Assembly (NCBI GenBank): GCA_016125425.1
Contig: WGLT01000018.1
Coordinates: forward strand, 1-64,000
Direction of reading: 5' to 3'
DNA: 64,000 nt
Source: Alphaproteobacteria bacterium
GTDB taxonomy: Bacteria; Pseudomonadota; Alphaproteobacteria; Caulobacterales; Parvularculaceae
The notes beneath the pieces were generated by a model, which did not search any database, was not told where the DNA came from, and worked only from the letters and a program-made list of their open reading frames with translations. This document shows positions 44,937 to 52,584 of this stretch, in pieces (positions within the stretch are counted from its first letter, which is position 1; each line of letters opens with the position of its first letter). Position numbers and translations under genes: made by a program.

Positions 44937-44974
44937 CGGCCGCCCCGGCCGACCTAAGTCGGCCGGGGCGGCCG
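44937..44974. repeat. perfect 17-bp hairpin between bufA2 and bufB
   Basis: A 17-base arm (44937-44953, ending CCGGCCGAC) is perfectly complementary to 44958-44974 with a CTAA loop. It starts 8 bases after the bufA2 stop and ends 19 bases before bufB. No T-run follows, so it is not a standard terminator; it fits a 3'-end stabiliser or partial terminator giving much precursor and little enzyme. Confidence 0.85.
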
Positions 44975-44993
44975 CCAGGCGGAGGCGCTGGCG

Positions 44994-45830
44994 ATGGAAA
45001 CGCTCAATTCGTTCGACGGTTTCGGGCTCGGCCTCAGGACGGTCCATTTCAACGACTACCTGACACGCGAAATTCCGGTCGATTTCGTCGAGATCATCTC
45101 CGAAAATTTCATGATCGAGGGCGGTCGGCCCTTGCGCGTGCTCGATGCGGTGCGCGAGCGCCACGCCGTCGTCATGCACGGCGTTTCGATGTCGCTCGGC
45201 TCGGCGGGCGGTCTCGATCCGGATTATCTGGCGCGCCTCAAGGCGCTCGCCGAACGCGCTCGTCCCTTGTGGATATCAGACCATCTGTGCTGGACCGGCG
45301 TTGATGGGTTCAATTCGCACGATCTCCTGCCTCTGCCTTACACGGAAGAGGCGCTCGATGTCGTATGCGCGAATATCCGTTTCGCGCAGGATTTTCTGGA
45401 GCGCCCGATTCTTGTTGAAAACCCGTCGAGCTATGTCGCATTTTCGCAAAGCGTCATGACGGAGTGGGAGTTTCTTCGCGCTCTGTGCGAGCGCACGGGA
45501 TGTTATCTCCTTCTCGACGTTAACAATATATATGTGAGCGCGGTCAATCACGGGTTCGATCCTTCCGACTATATCGACGGCGCGCCTCTGGATCGCGTGC
45601 GCCAGATTCATCTCGCCGGACACAGCGTCAATGGCGATCTGCTGATCGACACGCATGATCACGACGTGCCGGAGCCCGTGTGGCGGCTTTATGAAACGGT
45701 GCGCCGCCGCATTCCGGAAGCGGCGGCGATGATTGAGCGCGACGACAATATTCCTCCGCTCGGTGATCTTCTCGGCGAACTCGATATTGCGCGCGCGCAC
45801 ACGCCGCGAAACAGGGAGGCGGCGGCGTGA
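44994..45830 (+). CDS. bufB: bufferin-modifying MNIO enzyme BufB (DUF692), cluster 1
   Basis: A 278-residue DUF692 protein, a multinuclear non-haem iron oxidase with a TIM barrel. Candidate iron ligands are spread as in the family: EIISENFM, VMHGVSMSLG, ISDHLCW, ILVENPSSY, LLDVNNIYVSAVN, IHLAGHS and THDHDVPEPVW, with IERDDNIPP near the end. It is expected to oxidise Cys of BufA2 into thiooxazole-type rings in the cytoplasm before export. GGAGG lies 8 bases before its ATG. Its stop overlaps the GTG of bufC as GTGA, so enzyme and partner are made together. Confidence 0.92.
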   Translation: METLNSFDGFGLGLRTVHFNDYLTREIPVDFVEIISENFMIEGGRPLRVLDAVRERHAVVMHGVSMSLGSAGGLDPDYLARLKALAERARPLWISDHLCWTGVDGFNSHDLLPLPYTEEALDVVCANIRFAQDFLERPILVENPSSYVAFSQSVMTEWEFLRALCERTGCYLLLDVNNIYVSAVNHGFDPSDYIDGAPLDRVRQIHLAGHSVNGDLLIDTHDHDVPEPVWRLYETVRRRIPEAAAMIERDDNIPPLGDLLGELDIARAHTPRNREAAA

Positions 45831-46597
45831 CGCTGGTCGCGCTTCAGCGCGCATTCGTCGCCGCCTTGCGCGATGGCGAGCGGCGCGCCCCCGCTTTTAT
45901 TCAAGGCGACGCGTCGACGAAATTCGGCGTTTACCACAACGCCTATCGCGCGCGGCTGCGCGACGCCCTACGGGAGAATTTCGAAAAAACCTGGGAATGG
46001 CTCGGCGACAGTCGCTTCGACGAAGCGATCTCGCGCTATATCGCGGCCTGCCCGCCGTCGAGCTGGACGCTCGCGGATTTCGGCGACCGATTTGCGGCGC
46101 TGCTTGACGGACTTTATCCCGCCGATCCGGAAGTCGGCGAACTCGCCTGGCTCGAATGGGAAATGCACCGCGCCTTTATCGGCGCGGACGCCGCGCCGGC
46201 GCGCGCTGAGACGCTCGGCGATATCAACTGGGAGAATGCGCGGCTGCGCTTTGTTCCGACCTTGCGGCTTCGCCCCGTTTCGACGAACGCCGGGGCGATC
46301 TGGTCGGCGCTGGCCGCAGGCGAGACGCCGCCCGCGGCTGAGGCCTTGCCGGCGTCGGCCGCTTTGTGCGTGTGGCGGCGTGATCTTCGGCCGAGCTTCA
46401 GGACGATCGATGCGCGCGAATTTATGGCGCTCCGAACCGCGCTTTCCGGCGTGTCTTTCGGGGATCTCTGTAAACTGATGTCGGCGGGACGCGAGGATCA
46501 TCAAACCGTCGTAGAAATAGGCTCGACTGTCGCACGTTGGCTCGCCGATGAGATGATCACGGAAATTTCAGCGCAAGCTGACGAATTTCCCGGCTGA
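45827..46597 (+). CDS. bufC: bufferin partner protein BufC (DUF2063), cluster 1
   Basis: A 256-residue protein of the DUF2063 type: an N-terminal helical domain (LQRAFVAALRDGERRAPAFI, VYHNAYRARLRDALRENF, WEWLGDSRFDEAISRYIA) and a C-terminal part proposed to bind the RiPP precursor leader. Older names call the N-domain a putative DNA-binding domain; in MNIO systems it acts as the precursor-recognition partner of BufB. It starts with GTG overlapping the bufB stop. The second promoter-driven operon begins 3 bases after its stop codon, so there is almost no spacer. Confidence 0.87.
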   Translation: MTLVALQRAFVAALRDGERRAPAFIQGDASTKFGVYHNAYRARLRDALRENFEKTWEWLGDSRFDEAISRYIAACPPSSWTLADFGDRFAALLDGLYPADPEVGELAWLEWEMHRAFIGADAAPARAETLGDINWENARLRFVPTLRLRPVSTNAGAIWSALAAGETPPAAEALPASAALCVWRRDLRPSFRTIDAREFMALRTALSGVSFGDLCKLMSAGREDHQTVVEIGSTVARWLADEMITEISAQADEFPG

Positions 46598-46600
46598 CGC

Positions 46601-46626
46601 GTAACCGTTTGTCTTTTCCTCGCGAA
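46601..46626 (+). promoter_or_regulatory. ECF-type promoter 3 (bufA1 operon)
   Basis: GTAAC (46601-46605), 17 bases, CGAA (46623-46626), 47 bases before the bufA1 ATG. Extended -35 CGCGTAACCG is identical to promoter 2. The spacer is T-rich here and C-rich there, so the conservation is confined to the elements. Confidence 0.85.
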
Positions 46627-46673
46627 TTCCTGATCGCCAGTTCGGCGCAACAAATAACGATGGAGAACTATCG

Positions 46674-46970
46674 ATGAAAACAGTCACGACGCGTATCGTT
46701 CTTGGGTCTGCCGCCGCTTGCGCGCTGACAGCGATTGCTGCGAGCGCGCCCGCGCACGCCGCCGACAAGATGGAGAAATGTTATGGCGTCGCGCTCGCCG
46801 GCCAGAATGACTGCAAAGCGGGCCCCGGCACGTCTTGTCAGGGTACGTCGACGGTCGATTATCAGGGCAATAGCTGGAAACTGGTGCCGGCGGGAACTTG
46901 TGAAAAAATCTCCCTGCCCGGCGACCGCCATGGGAGCCTGACGCCGCTCGACCGCGATCCGGGCAAGTGA
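46674..46970 (+). CDS. bufA1: bufferin precursor, BufA1 family (DUF2282)
   Basis: A 98-residue secreted peptide of the DUF2282/BufA1 type. A signal peptide (about residues 1-29, ASAPAHA) precedes [37 protein letters not shown] and KLVPAGTC; mature Cys are 36, 47, 55 and 76, the four-Cys pattern of copper-binding bufferin 1. The C-terminal dozen residues are polar. A GGAGAA ribosome site precedes the ATG. Unlike bufA2, it is joined directly to its bufB (stop and start overlap), with no hairpin between. Confidence 0.92.
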   Translation: MKTVTTRIVLGSAAACALTAIAASAPAHAADKMEKCYGVALAGQNDCKAGPGTSCQGTSTVDYQGNSWKLVPAGTCEKISLPGDRHGSLTPLDRDPGK

Positions 46971-47845
46971 TGAGCGCGCTCGGCCAAAATTCGGCTCTTG
47001 CGCGCGCCGCAGGGGTCGGCCTGAAGCCGCAGCATTACGCGGCGGCGCTCGCTGGCGGGCATGGTCTCGGCTTCTTTGAAGTCCACGCCGAGAATTTCAT
47101 GAGCGCCGGCGGGCCGCCGCATCGCTGGCTGTCGGCGGTCCGGGCCGAGCACTATCTATCCGTACACGGCGTATGCCTTTCGGTCGGCGGGCGCGACGAT
47201 CTCGATGAAGCCCATCTTGCGCGTCTCGCCGAACTCGTGCGTCGCTATGAGCCGGCGCTCGTTTCCGAACACCTCGCATGGAGCGCTGATGGCGGCGTCT
47301 TCTTCAACGATCTCCTGCCGCCGCCGTTGACGCAAGCATCGCTCGCGCGCGCTTGCCGGCATGTCGATCAGATTCAATCGGCGCTTGGCCGCACGATCCT
47401 CATAGAAAACCCGTCTATTTATCTCCCCGGCACTCGCGGCGATATTCCAGAGCCGGAATTTCTGAACGAGCTTGCGCGGCGCACCGGCTGCGGCGTTCTT
47501 CTTGACATAAACAATGTCTTTGTAAGCGCTGAGAATGCGGGGTTCGATGCGAGCGCCTATCTCGACGCGATCGATCCCGCGAATGTCGGCGAAATTCATC
47601 TCGCCGGGCACGCAATCGACAACTTCGAAGGCGTGTCGATCCGTGTCGACAATCACGGCTCTGCGATGTGCGACGAAGTCGTGGCGCTGTACGAACGGTT
47701 TATCGCGCGCGCCGGCCCGCGCCCGACGCTGATCGAATGGGACCATGATACGCCGGCGTTTGACGTGCTGCTTGATGAAACGAGGCGTGCAAAAGTCGCC
47801 ATGATGCGCGCATTGTTCGAAGAGAGCGTCGCCGATGTCGCCTGA
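46970..47845 (+). CDS. bufB: bufferin-modifying MNIO enzyme BufB (DUF692), cluster 2
   Basis: A 291-residue DUF692 oxidase, second copy. Ligand segments: EVHAENFMS, SVHGVCLSVGG, VSEHLAWS, ILIENPSIYL, LLDINNVFVSAEN, IHLAGHA, RVDNHGSAM and IEWDHDTPAF. It is clearly diverged from copy 1 (THDHD is replaced by VDNHG) and is presumably matched to BufA1. The ATG at 46970 overlaps the bufA1 stop by one base (TGATG); a GTG three bases earlier is also possible. Its end overlaps bufC by 11 bases. Confidence 0.92.
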   Translation: MSALGQNSALARAAGVGLKPQHYAAALAGGHGLGFFEVHAENFMSAGGPPHRWLSAVRAEHYLSVHGVCLSVGGRDDLDEAHLARLAELVRRYEPALVSEHLAWSADGGVFFNDLLPPPLTQASLARACRHVDQIQSALGRTILIENPSIYLPGTRGDIPEPEFLNELARRTGCGVLLDINNVFVSAENAGFDASAYLDAIDPANVGEIHLAGHAIDNFEGVSIRVDNHGSAMCDEVVALYERFIARAGPRPTLIEWDHDTPAFDVLLDETRRAKVAMMRALFEESVADVA

Positions 47846-48620
47846 CGCACATTTTGATGAAGAGATTTATAGCAGGCTTGGCGCTGCGATCCTCGCGCGC
47901 GAGCCGGCGCGCAGGCTTGAGGGCGAAGAAGGCGATTCTTTGCGCGTCGCCGCGGGTGTTGCCGTTTATCGCAATAACGTACGCGCAGCTTTCCTAGGCG
48001 TTCTCGAAGACGCTTTTCCCGCAACCCGACGGCTCGTCGGGGCGGAATTCTTCCGCTTCGCCGCGCATGAATATTTTCACGCGAGGCGGCCATCCTCGCC
48101 GCTCGTTGCGCGTTATGGCGACGCCTTTCCGGATTTTCTCGAAAGTTTCGAGCCGGCGCGAAGTCTTCCCTATCTGCCGGATGTCGCGCGGATCGAAATC
48201 GCCTGGCTTTCCTCCTATCATGCGGCGGAAGCGCAAAGTCTTGAGACGGAGGAGATTGTCGCGCGCGCAAGCGTCGATCCCGACCGCGCGCGATTTCGTT
48301 TGCACCCGTCTGCGCAATTCTTTTCCTCGCGGTTTCCGGCGCATTCGATCTGGATCTATAATCGCGAGGAAAGGCAGGATAGGCTTGACCTTCCCGAGAC
48401 GGGCGAACAGGGCGTCTTCATTCGTCCGGACGCGGCCGTGCTTTCTTACCGGTTAGCCCCTGCGCCATTCGCGGCGCTGAAAAATCTCGCCGCCTCCCGC
48501 CCGCTGGGCGATGCGTTAAGCGCGGGGCTTGCGGCGCAGCCCGACGCCGCGCCCGCCGACATCCTGTCCGAACTGCTCTCTCTGCCCATCGTCATCGGCG
48601 TTCAAACGCCCGAATCCTAG
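47835..48620 (+). CDS. bufC: bufferin partner protein BufC (DUF2063), cluster 2
   Basis: A 261-residue DUF2063 protein. The N-terminal domain shows VYRNNVRAAFLGVLEDAFPA, RRLVGAEFFRFAAHEYFHAR and YGDAFPDFLESF, closer to the family consensus than copy 1; the C-terminal half (ARIEIAWLSSYHAAEAQSLE and onward) is the variable precursor-contact part. It overlaps the end of bufB by 11 bases and precedes doxX by 9 bases. It would present BufA1 to the cluster 2 BufB. Confidence 0.9.
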   Translation: MSPDAHFDEEIYSRLGAAILAREPARRLEGEEGDSLRVAAGVAVYRNNVRAAFLGVLEDAFPATRRLVGAEFFRFAAHEYFHARRPSSPLVARYGDAFPDFLESFEPARSLPYLPDVARIEIAWLSSYHAAEAQSLETEEIVARASVDPDRARFRLHPSAQFFSSRFPAHSIWIYNREERQDRLDLPETGEQGVFIRPDAAVLSYRLAPAPFAALKNLAASRPLGDALSAGLAAQPDAAPADILSELLSLPIVIGVQTPES

Positions 48621-48629
48621 GAGAAGTTC

Positions 48630-49121
48630 ATGCGCGCGCTTTATGCGTCTTTCGCACGTCTTTGCGACGCCATTCCTTACGCGCTTCTCGCGCTCGTCTG
48701 CCGCGTCGCTGCGGCCGTTCCCTTCTGGCGGTCCGGTCAGGCCAAGCTCGACGGCGCTGATTTTCTCGGCGTCAAATTCGAGCTGTTTCATTTAAAGGCG
48801 TCGCAGGCCTATCTCTTCGCTGAGGAGTTTCATTTCCCCGAGACGATTGCGCCGGCTGCGGCGCAACTCGCCGCCATCGGCGAGAACATATTAAGCCCGC
48901 TACTGATCATAGGGCTCTTCGGCCGCGCCTCGGCGCTCGGCCTTCTCGTCATGACCGCGGTCATCCAGTTTTATGTCTATCCGTCGGAGCTTTTGAATCC
49001 CAACGGGAACTGGTCGGAGCATCTTTTGTGGGCGGCGCCGCTTCTCGTCGTTCTCGGGCGCGGGCCGGGCGGGCTTTCCGCCGACGCATGGGCGCGGACG
49101 TTCTTCAGCGGGCGCCGCTAG
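48630..49121 (+). CDS. DoxX family membrane protein of the bufferin operon
   Basis: A 163-residue protein with four predicted membrane helices, DoxX type: VPFWRSGQAKLDGADFLG after helix 1, then GENILSPLLIIGLFGRASAL and TAVIQFYVYPSELLNPN. AGGAGAAG stands 6 bases before the ATG. DoxX proteins often close MNIO/DUF2063 operons; a role in quinone- or thiol-linked redox at the membrane has been suggested for the family but not shown. It is the last gene of the sigF regulon here, and a hairpin with a T-rich tail directly follows. Confidence 0.88.
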   Translation: MRALYASFARLCDAIPYALLALVCRVAAAVPFWRSGQAKLDGADFLGVKFELFHLKASQAYLFAEEFHFPETIAPAAAQLAAIGENILSPLLIIGLFGRASALGLLVMTAVIQFYVYPSELLNPNGNWSEHLLWAAPLLVVLGRGPGGLSADAWARTFFSGRR

Positions 49122-49146
49122 GGCGTCTCGCCTGGTTTTATTTTTT
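49122..49146 (+). terminator. probable terminator of the bufferin/doxX operon
   Basis: A short GGCG/CGCC stem with a TCT loop starts at the doxX stop and is followed by TGG and then TTTTATTTTTT. The stem is only 4-5 bp, but the 10-of-11 T tail is convincing. It overlaps the end of the convergent DUF1036 gene. Confidence 0.5.
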
Positions 49147-50190
49147 CGACGCCGTCGGCGCAGTTTTGCCGTCCTGCGCGATTGGCGGCGCGACGAACAT
49201 GTTCGGCATGAAATCAAAAGTCGTCGACACAGCGCCTCCTATGTCGACGCGTTTGAAAACGGCAGTATCGAGATCCTGATCGGCGCAGCTTTCGGAGTTG
49301 GAGACGTCGAATTTGACGGCGTTGATGCAGAAGGATTTGTCGCCGCCGGCGAGCCGGCGCTCGCCGCGGCCGTCCTCCATCGCCGCATAGACGTAATAAT
49401 GATCCTTGGTGAGTTGGCCTTTGATGATCTTGTCGCACTGGCCGGGCGCGAGGCGCCACCAGCCCTTGGAATCGTAACCGTCCTTGTCTGAAGGGATTGC
49501 GATCGCGCTCCAGATCGGGGCTTCGGTCTTGTTGCAGTAGAAGAAGCCGAGCTTTGCTTCGCGCGCATTCGCGTCCTGAATCAGGGAATCGATCAGGTCG
49601 TCGTCGATCGTCGCCGATTCAGGCAGGCCCTTTTCCTTGCGGTATTGCAGAATGAGATGCTGGGTGTCGCGGCCGAGCTGCCCGTCAATCGCCGTCACCT
49701 TTTTGCCGACGTCGTAGAGAAGCCGCTGCACGCCCGCGACCTCGGCGCTGTAGACGGTGAAATTCGCGGCCTCGACGAGATCGGTCTGCCAGTTGCCGCC
49801 GGCCGCCGCCGTCACGTCGACGCCGAAGAAATTGCGCTGGCGGGCGGGATCGTCGCGGCAGACTTCCTGATTGCGCAAATTGAAAAAGCCCGTGGGCTCG
49901 ACGCAGAGCGGCGTGTCGCCCGACCAGGTGCGCAGGGGCCCGCGATGGCCGGGGATCGCTTCGGCGTAAACGAAATAACGTCCCGGATTGGTTTGTTCGG
50001 TCAGGACCACCTTGCACTGGCCGGGACGCAGCCGCCACCAGCCGCGGGTCGTCAGCCGGTCGCCGTCGACATAGCCGATCGCCGCTTCGAGCACATAGCT
50101 CGACTTGTTGCAGAAACTGTATTTCGCCTCGGCGCCTGTCGCAGCAAGGGAAAACAGGGCCGCGACGGCGATAAGAAGAACAGAACGCAT
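49138..50190 (-). CDS. exported protein with two DUF1036 domains
   Basis: A 350-residue secreted protein: signal peptide (about residues 1-22), DUF1036 domain 1 (YSFCNKSSYVLEAAIGYVDG, GWWRLRPGQCKVVL, YFVYAEA), a helical linker resembling a peptidoglycan-binding-like segment (GVQRLLYDVGKKVTAIDGQL, IDDDLIDSLIQDAN), and DUF1036 domain 2 (FFYCNKTEAPIWSAIAIPSD, GWWRLAPGQCDKII, YYVYAA). Paired Cys in each copy suggest disulfides. The linker, between LYDVGKKVTAIDG and LIQDAN, looks like the SPOR-unrelated DnaJ-type periodicity seen in peptidoglycan-binding helices, so cell-wall association is possible. Function of DUF1036 is unknown. The gene is convergent with the bufferin operon. Confidence 0.85.
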   Translation of the reverse strand: MRSVLLIAVAALFSLAATGAEAKYSFCNKSSYVLEAAIGYVDGDRLTTRGWWRLRPGQCKVVLTEQTNPGRYFVYAEAIPGHRGPLRTWSGDTPLCVEPTGFFNLRNQEVCRDDPARQRNFFGVDVTAAAGGNWQTDLVEAANFTVYSAEVAGVQRLLYDVGKKVTAIDGQLGRDTQHLILQYRKEKGLPESATIDDDLIDSLIQDANAREAKLGFFYCNKTEAPIWSAIAIPSDKDGYDSKGWWRLAPGQCDKIIKGQLTKDHYYVYAAMEDGRGERRLAGGDKSFCINAVKFDVSNSESCADQDLDTAVFKRVDIGGAVSTTFDFMPNMFVAPPIAQDGKTAPTASKK

Positions 50191-50358
50191 GTGTCCGCCC
50201 GTTGGGGGATCGGCCGCGTCGCGCCCCCAGCGCCATCGGCCTTTCAGATCCGCTTACGCCTTGCGCGCTCGAAGCAAGCCCTGTCGGTTCGCGTCGAAAG
50301 CGCTATAGGTCGGGCGGTAATTCAGCCGAAACCGGCCGCGGGATCAAGCATCAGGGTG

Positions 50359-52584
50359 ATGGACGGAACTGACGACAGCCTCAGACGCGCCGCGGAGACC
50401 GCCGAAGCCGCGCCGGCGCGCGTCAAGGTTTTGTTTCCGCTGCCGCTTTTTCAGGCGTTCGATTACATCGCTCCGCCGGGAATGACGCTGGCGCCGGGCG
50501 ATTTCGTGATCGCGCCGTTCGGCCCGCGCGACGCGCTCGGCGTCGTCTGGCGCGGCGAGGCGGGCGAGGATGTCGATCCGGCGAAGTTGAAGACGATCGC
50601 CGAAAAGCTCGAGGCGCCGCCGCTCTCGCCCGAGATGATCGGCTTTATCGACTGGGTCGCCGCCTACACGATGTTTCCGCTGGGCTCGGTTTTGCGTCTC
50701 TCCATGCGCTCGGGCGACGCGCTGCGCCCGCCCCAGGGGCTGATCGGATATCGTCTGACGGGCGAGAAGCCGGCGCGCGTCACAAAGGCGCGCCAGGCCG
50801 TGCTCGACGCGGCGAAGGCGGCGGGCGCGCCGCTGACCGCGAAGGAGCTGGCCATGCGGGCCGGCGTCGGCGAAGGCGTCGTGCGCGCGCTCGCCGAGGC
50901 CGGCGCGCTGTCGGGCGAGCGGATTGACCCGGACCCGCCATTCGGCGCGCCCGATCCGGACCTGCCTCCCAAGCCGCTTTCGCCGGCCCAGCGGCGCGCC
51001 GCCGATTCCCTCATTGCGATGGTTGAAAAGGGCCCGCCGGGTCCCGTGCTGCTCGACGGCGTTACGGGCTCCGGCAAGACGGAGGTCTATCTCGAGGCGG
51101 CCGCCGCCGCGCTCAGGAAGGATCCGACGGCGCAGGTTCTCATTCTCATTCCCGAAATCGCGCTGACGCTGCCTTTCCTGAAACGCATTGAAGAGCGCTT
51201 CGGCGCCGAACCGGCGGCCTGGCACTCAGACGTCTCTTCGGCGGGGAGGCGGCGCGTTTTCCGGCGCGTGCTCGACGGGTCGGCCCGGCTCGTCGTCGGC
51301 GCGCGTTCGGCGCTTTTTCTTCCGTACAGGAATCTTCAGCTCATCGTGGTCGATGAAGAGCACGAGCCTGCCTACAAGCAGGAAGACGGCGTTATCTATC
51401 AGGGCCGCGATATGGCGGTCGCGCGCGCGAGCCTCGCGAAAATTCCGATCATTCTCGCTTCCGCGACGCCGTCGCTTGAGACGGTCGTCAATGTCGATCA
51501 GGGACGCTACGGCATTGAAAGCCTGCCGGCGCGCTTCGGCGAAGCAAAAATGCCCGAGGTCCGGCTTGTCGACATGAGACGCGATCCGCCCGAAGCGGGC
51601 CGCTGGCTCTCGCCGCCTGTCGTCGAAGGCGTGGATCAGGCCCTCGCGGCGAAGGGACAGGCGCTCTTGTTTCTTAACCGGCGCGGCTATGCGCCGTTGA
51701 CGATCTGCCGCCGCTGCGGGCACCGCATGAAGGCGCCGCATTCTGACACCTGGCTCGTCGAGCACCGTTTCGAGAACAAGCTCGTCTGTCACCACACCGG
51801 CTTTTCCATGCCGAAACCGCAAGCCTGCCCCGCATGCAACGCCGTCGGGGCGCTCGCCGCGTGCGGGCCGGGCGTGGAGCGCGTCGCCGAGGAGACGGCC
51901 GAACGCTGGCCGAATGCGCGCCGCGCGGTGCTCTCGTCCGACACGGTGCAGAGCCCTTCCGAAATGCGCGCCATCCTCGACGCGATGCGGAATGGCGAAA
52001 TCGACATCCTCATTGCAACGCAGATAGTGGCGAAAGGCCATCATTTTCCGGGGCTCACATTCGTCGGCGTCGTCGACGCCGATATGGGGCTTGCGGGCGG
52101 GGATTTGCGCGCGGCCGAACGCACCTTTCAGCTTTTAAGCCAGGTCGCCGGGCGGGCCGGGCGAGAGGCGAAGACGGGGCGCGTTCTCTTGCAGACCTAT
52201 CAGCCGGACGCGCCGGTCCTGCAGGCGCTCGCCGGCGGGGCGCGCGACGAGTTTCTCGCCGCCGAAGCGCAGGGCCGGCTTGAGCTTGGATTCCCGCCTT
52301 ATGGCCGTCTCGCCGCGGTCATTTTGCGCGCGCGCGATGAGAAGCTGTTGCGCGAATGCGCGCGCGCGCATTGCGAAGCCGCGCCGGAGGCGCCGGGCGT
52401 CGACCTCTGGGGCCCCGCGCCCGCGCCGCTCTATCGGCTGCGCGGCGAGACCCGGATTCGCTTTTTGTTGAAGACCCGCCGTAATGTCGACATTCAGGGC
52501 TATCTCGCCGCGTGGCTCAGCCGCGTGAAACTGCCGGCCGCCGTGCGCCGGGTCGTCGACATTGATCCGTATACTTTCTTATGA
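50359..52584 (+). CDS. priA: primosomal protein N' (replication restart helicase PriA)
   Basis: A 741-residue PriA. The N-terminal DNA-binding domain (VKVLFPLPLFQAFDYIAPPG), Walker A (LDGVTGSGKTEVYL), helicase motif II VDEEHEPAYKQ and C-terminal helicase parts (QIVAKGHHFPGLTFVGVVDA, QVAGRAGREAKTG) are complete. The zinc region is reduced: CRRCGH and CPACNA are present, but the usual CP-x-C pair reads APHSD and the CHxCG pair reads CHHTG, leaving five of eight ligands. The ATG at 50359 was chosen by alignment with the family N-terminus; the frame runs open over 700 bases upstream, antisense to the DUF1036 gene. comF follows with ATGA overlap. Confidence 0.94.
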   Translation: MDGTDDSLRRAAETAEAAPARVKVLFPLPLFQAFDYIAPPGMTLAPGDFVIAPFGPRDALGVVWRGEAGEDVDPAKLKTIAEKLEAPPLSPEMIGFIDWVAAYTMFPLGSVLRLSMRSGDALRPPQGLIGYRLTGEKPARVTKARQAVLDAAKAAGAPLTAKELAMRAGVGEGVVRALAEAGALSGERIDPDPPFGAPDPDLPPKPLSPAQRRAADSLIAMVEKGPPGPVLLDGVTGSGKTEVYLEAAAAALRKDPTAQVLILIPEIALTLPFLKRIEERFGAEPAAWHSDVSSAGRRRVFRRVLDGSARLVVGARSALFLPYRNLQLIVVDEEHEPAYKQEDGVIYQGRDMAVARASLAKIPIILASATPSLETVVNVDQGRYGIESLPARFGEAKMPEVRLVDMRRDPPEAGRWLSPPVVEGVDQALAAKGQALLFLNRRGYAPLTICRRCGHRMKAPHSDTWLVEHRFENKLVCHHTGFSMPKPQACPACNAVGALAACGPGVERVAEETAERWPNARRAVLSSDTVQSPSEMRAILDAMRNGEIDILIATQIVAKGHHFPGLTFVGVVDADMGLAGGDLRAAERTFQLLSQVAGRAGREAKTGRVLLQTYQPDAPVLQALAGGARDEFLAAEAQGRLELGFPPYGRLAAVILRARDEKLLRECARAHCEAAPEAPGVDLWGPAPAPLYRLRGETRIRFLLKTRRNVDIQGYLAAWLSRVKLPAAVRRVVDIDPYTFL

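Noticed and set aside
49645-50358. Upstream extension of priA by 238 codons
   Set aside because: Antisense to the DUF1036 gene and unlike any PriA N-terminus; the family start is at 50359.
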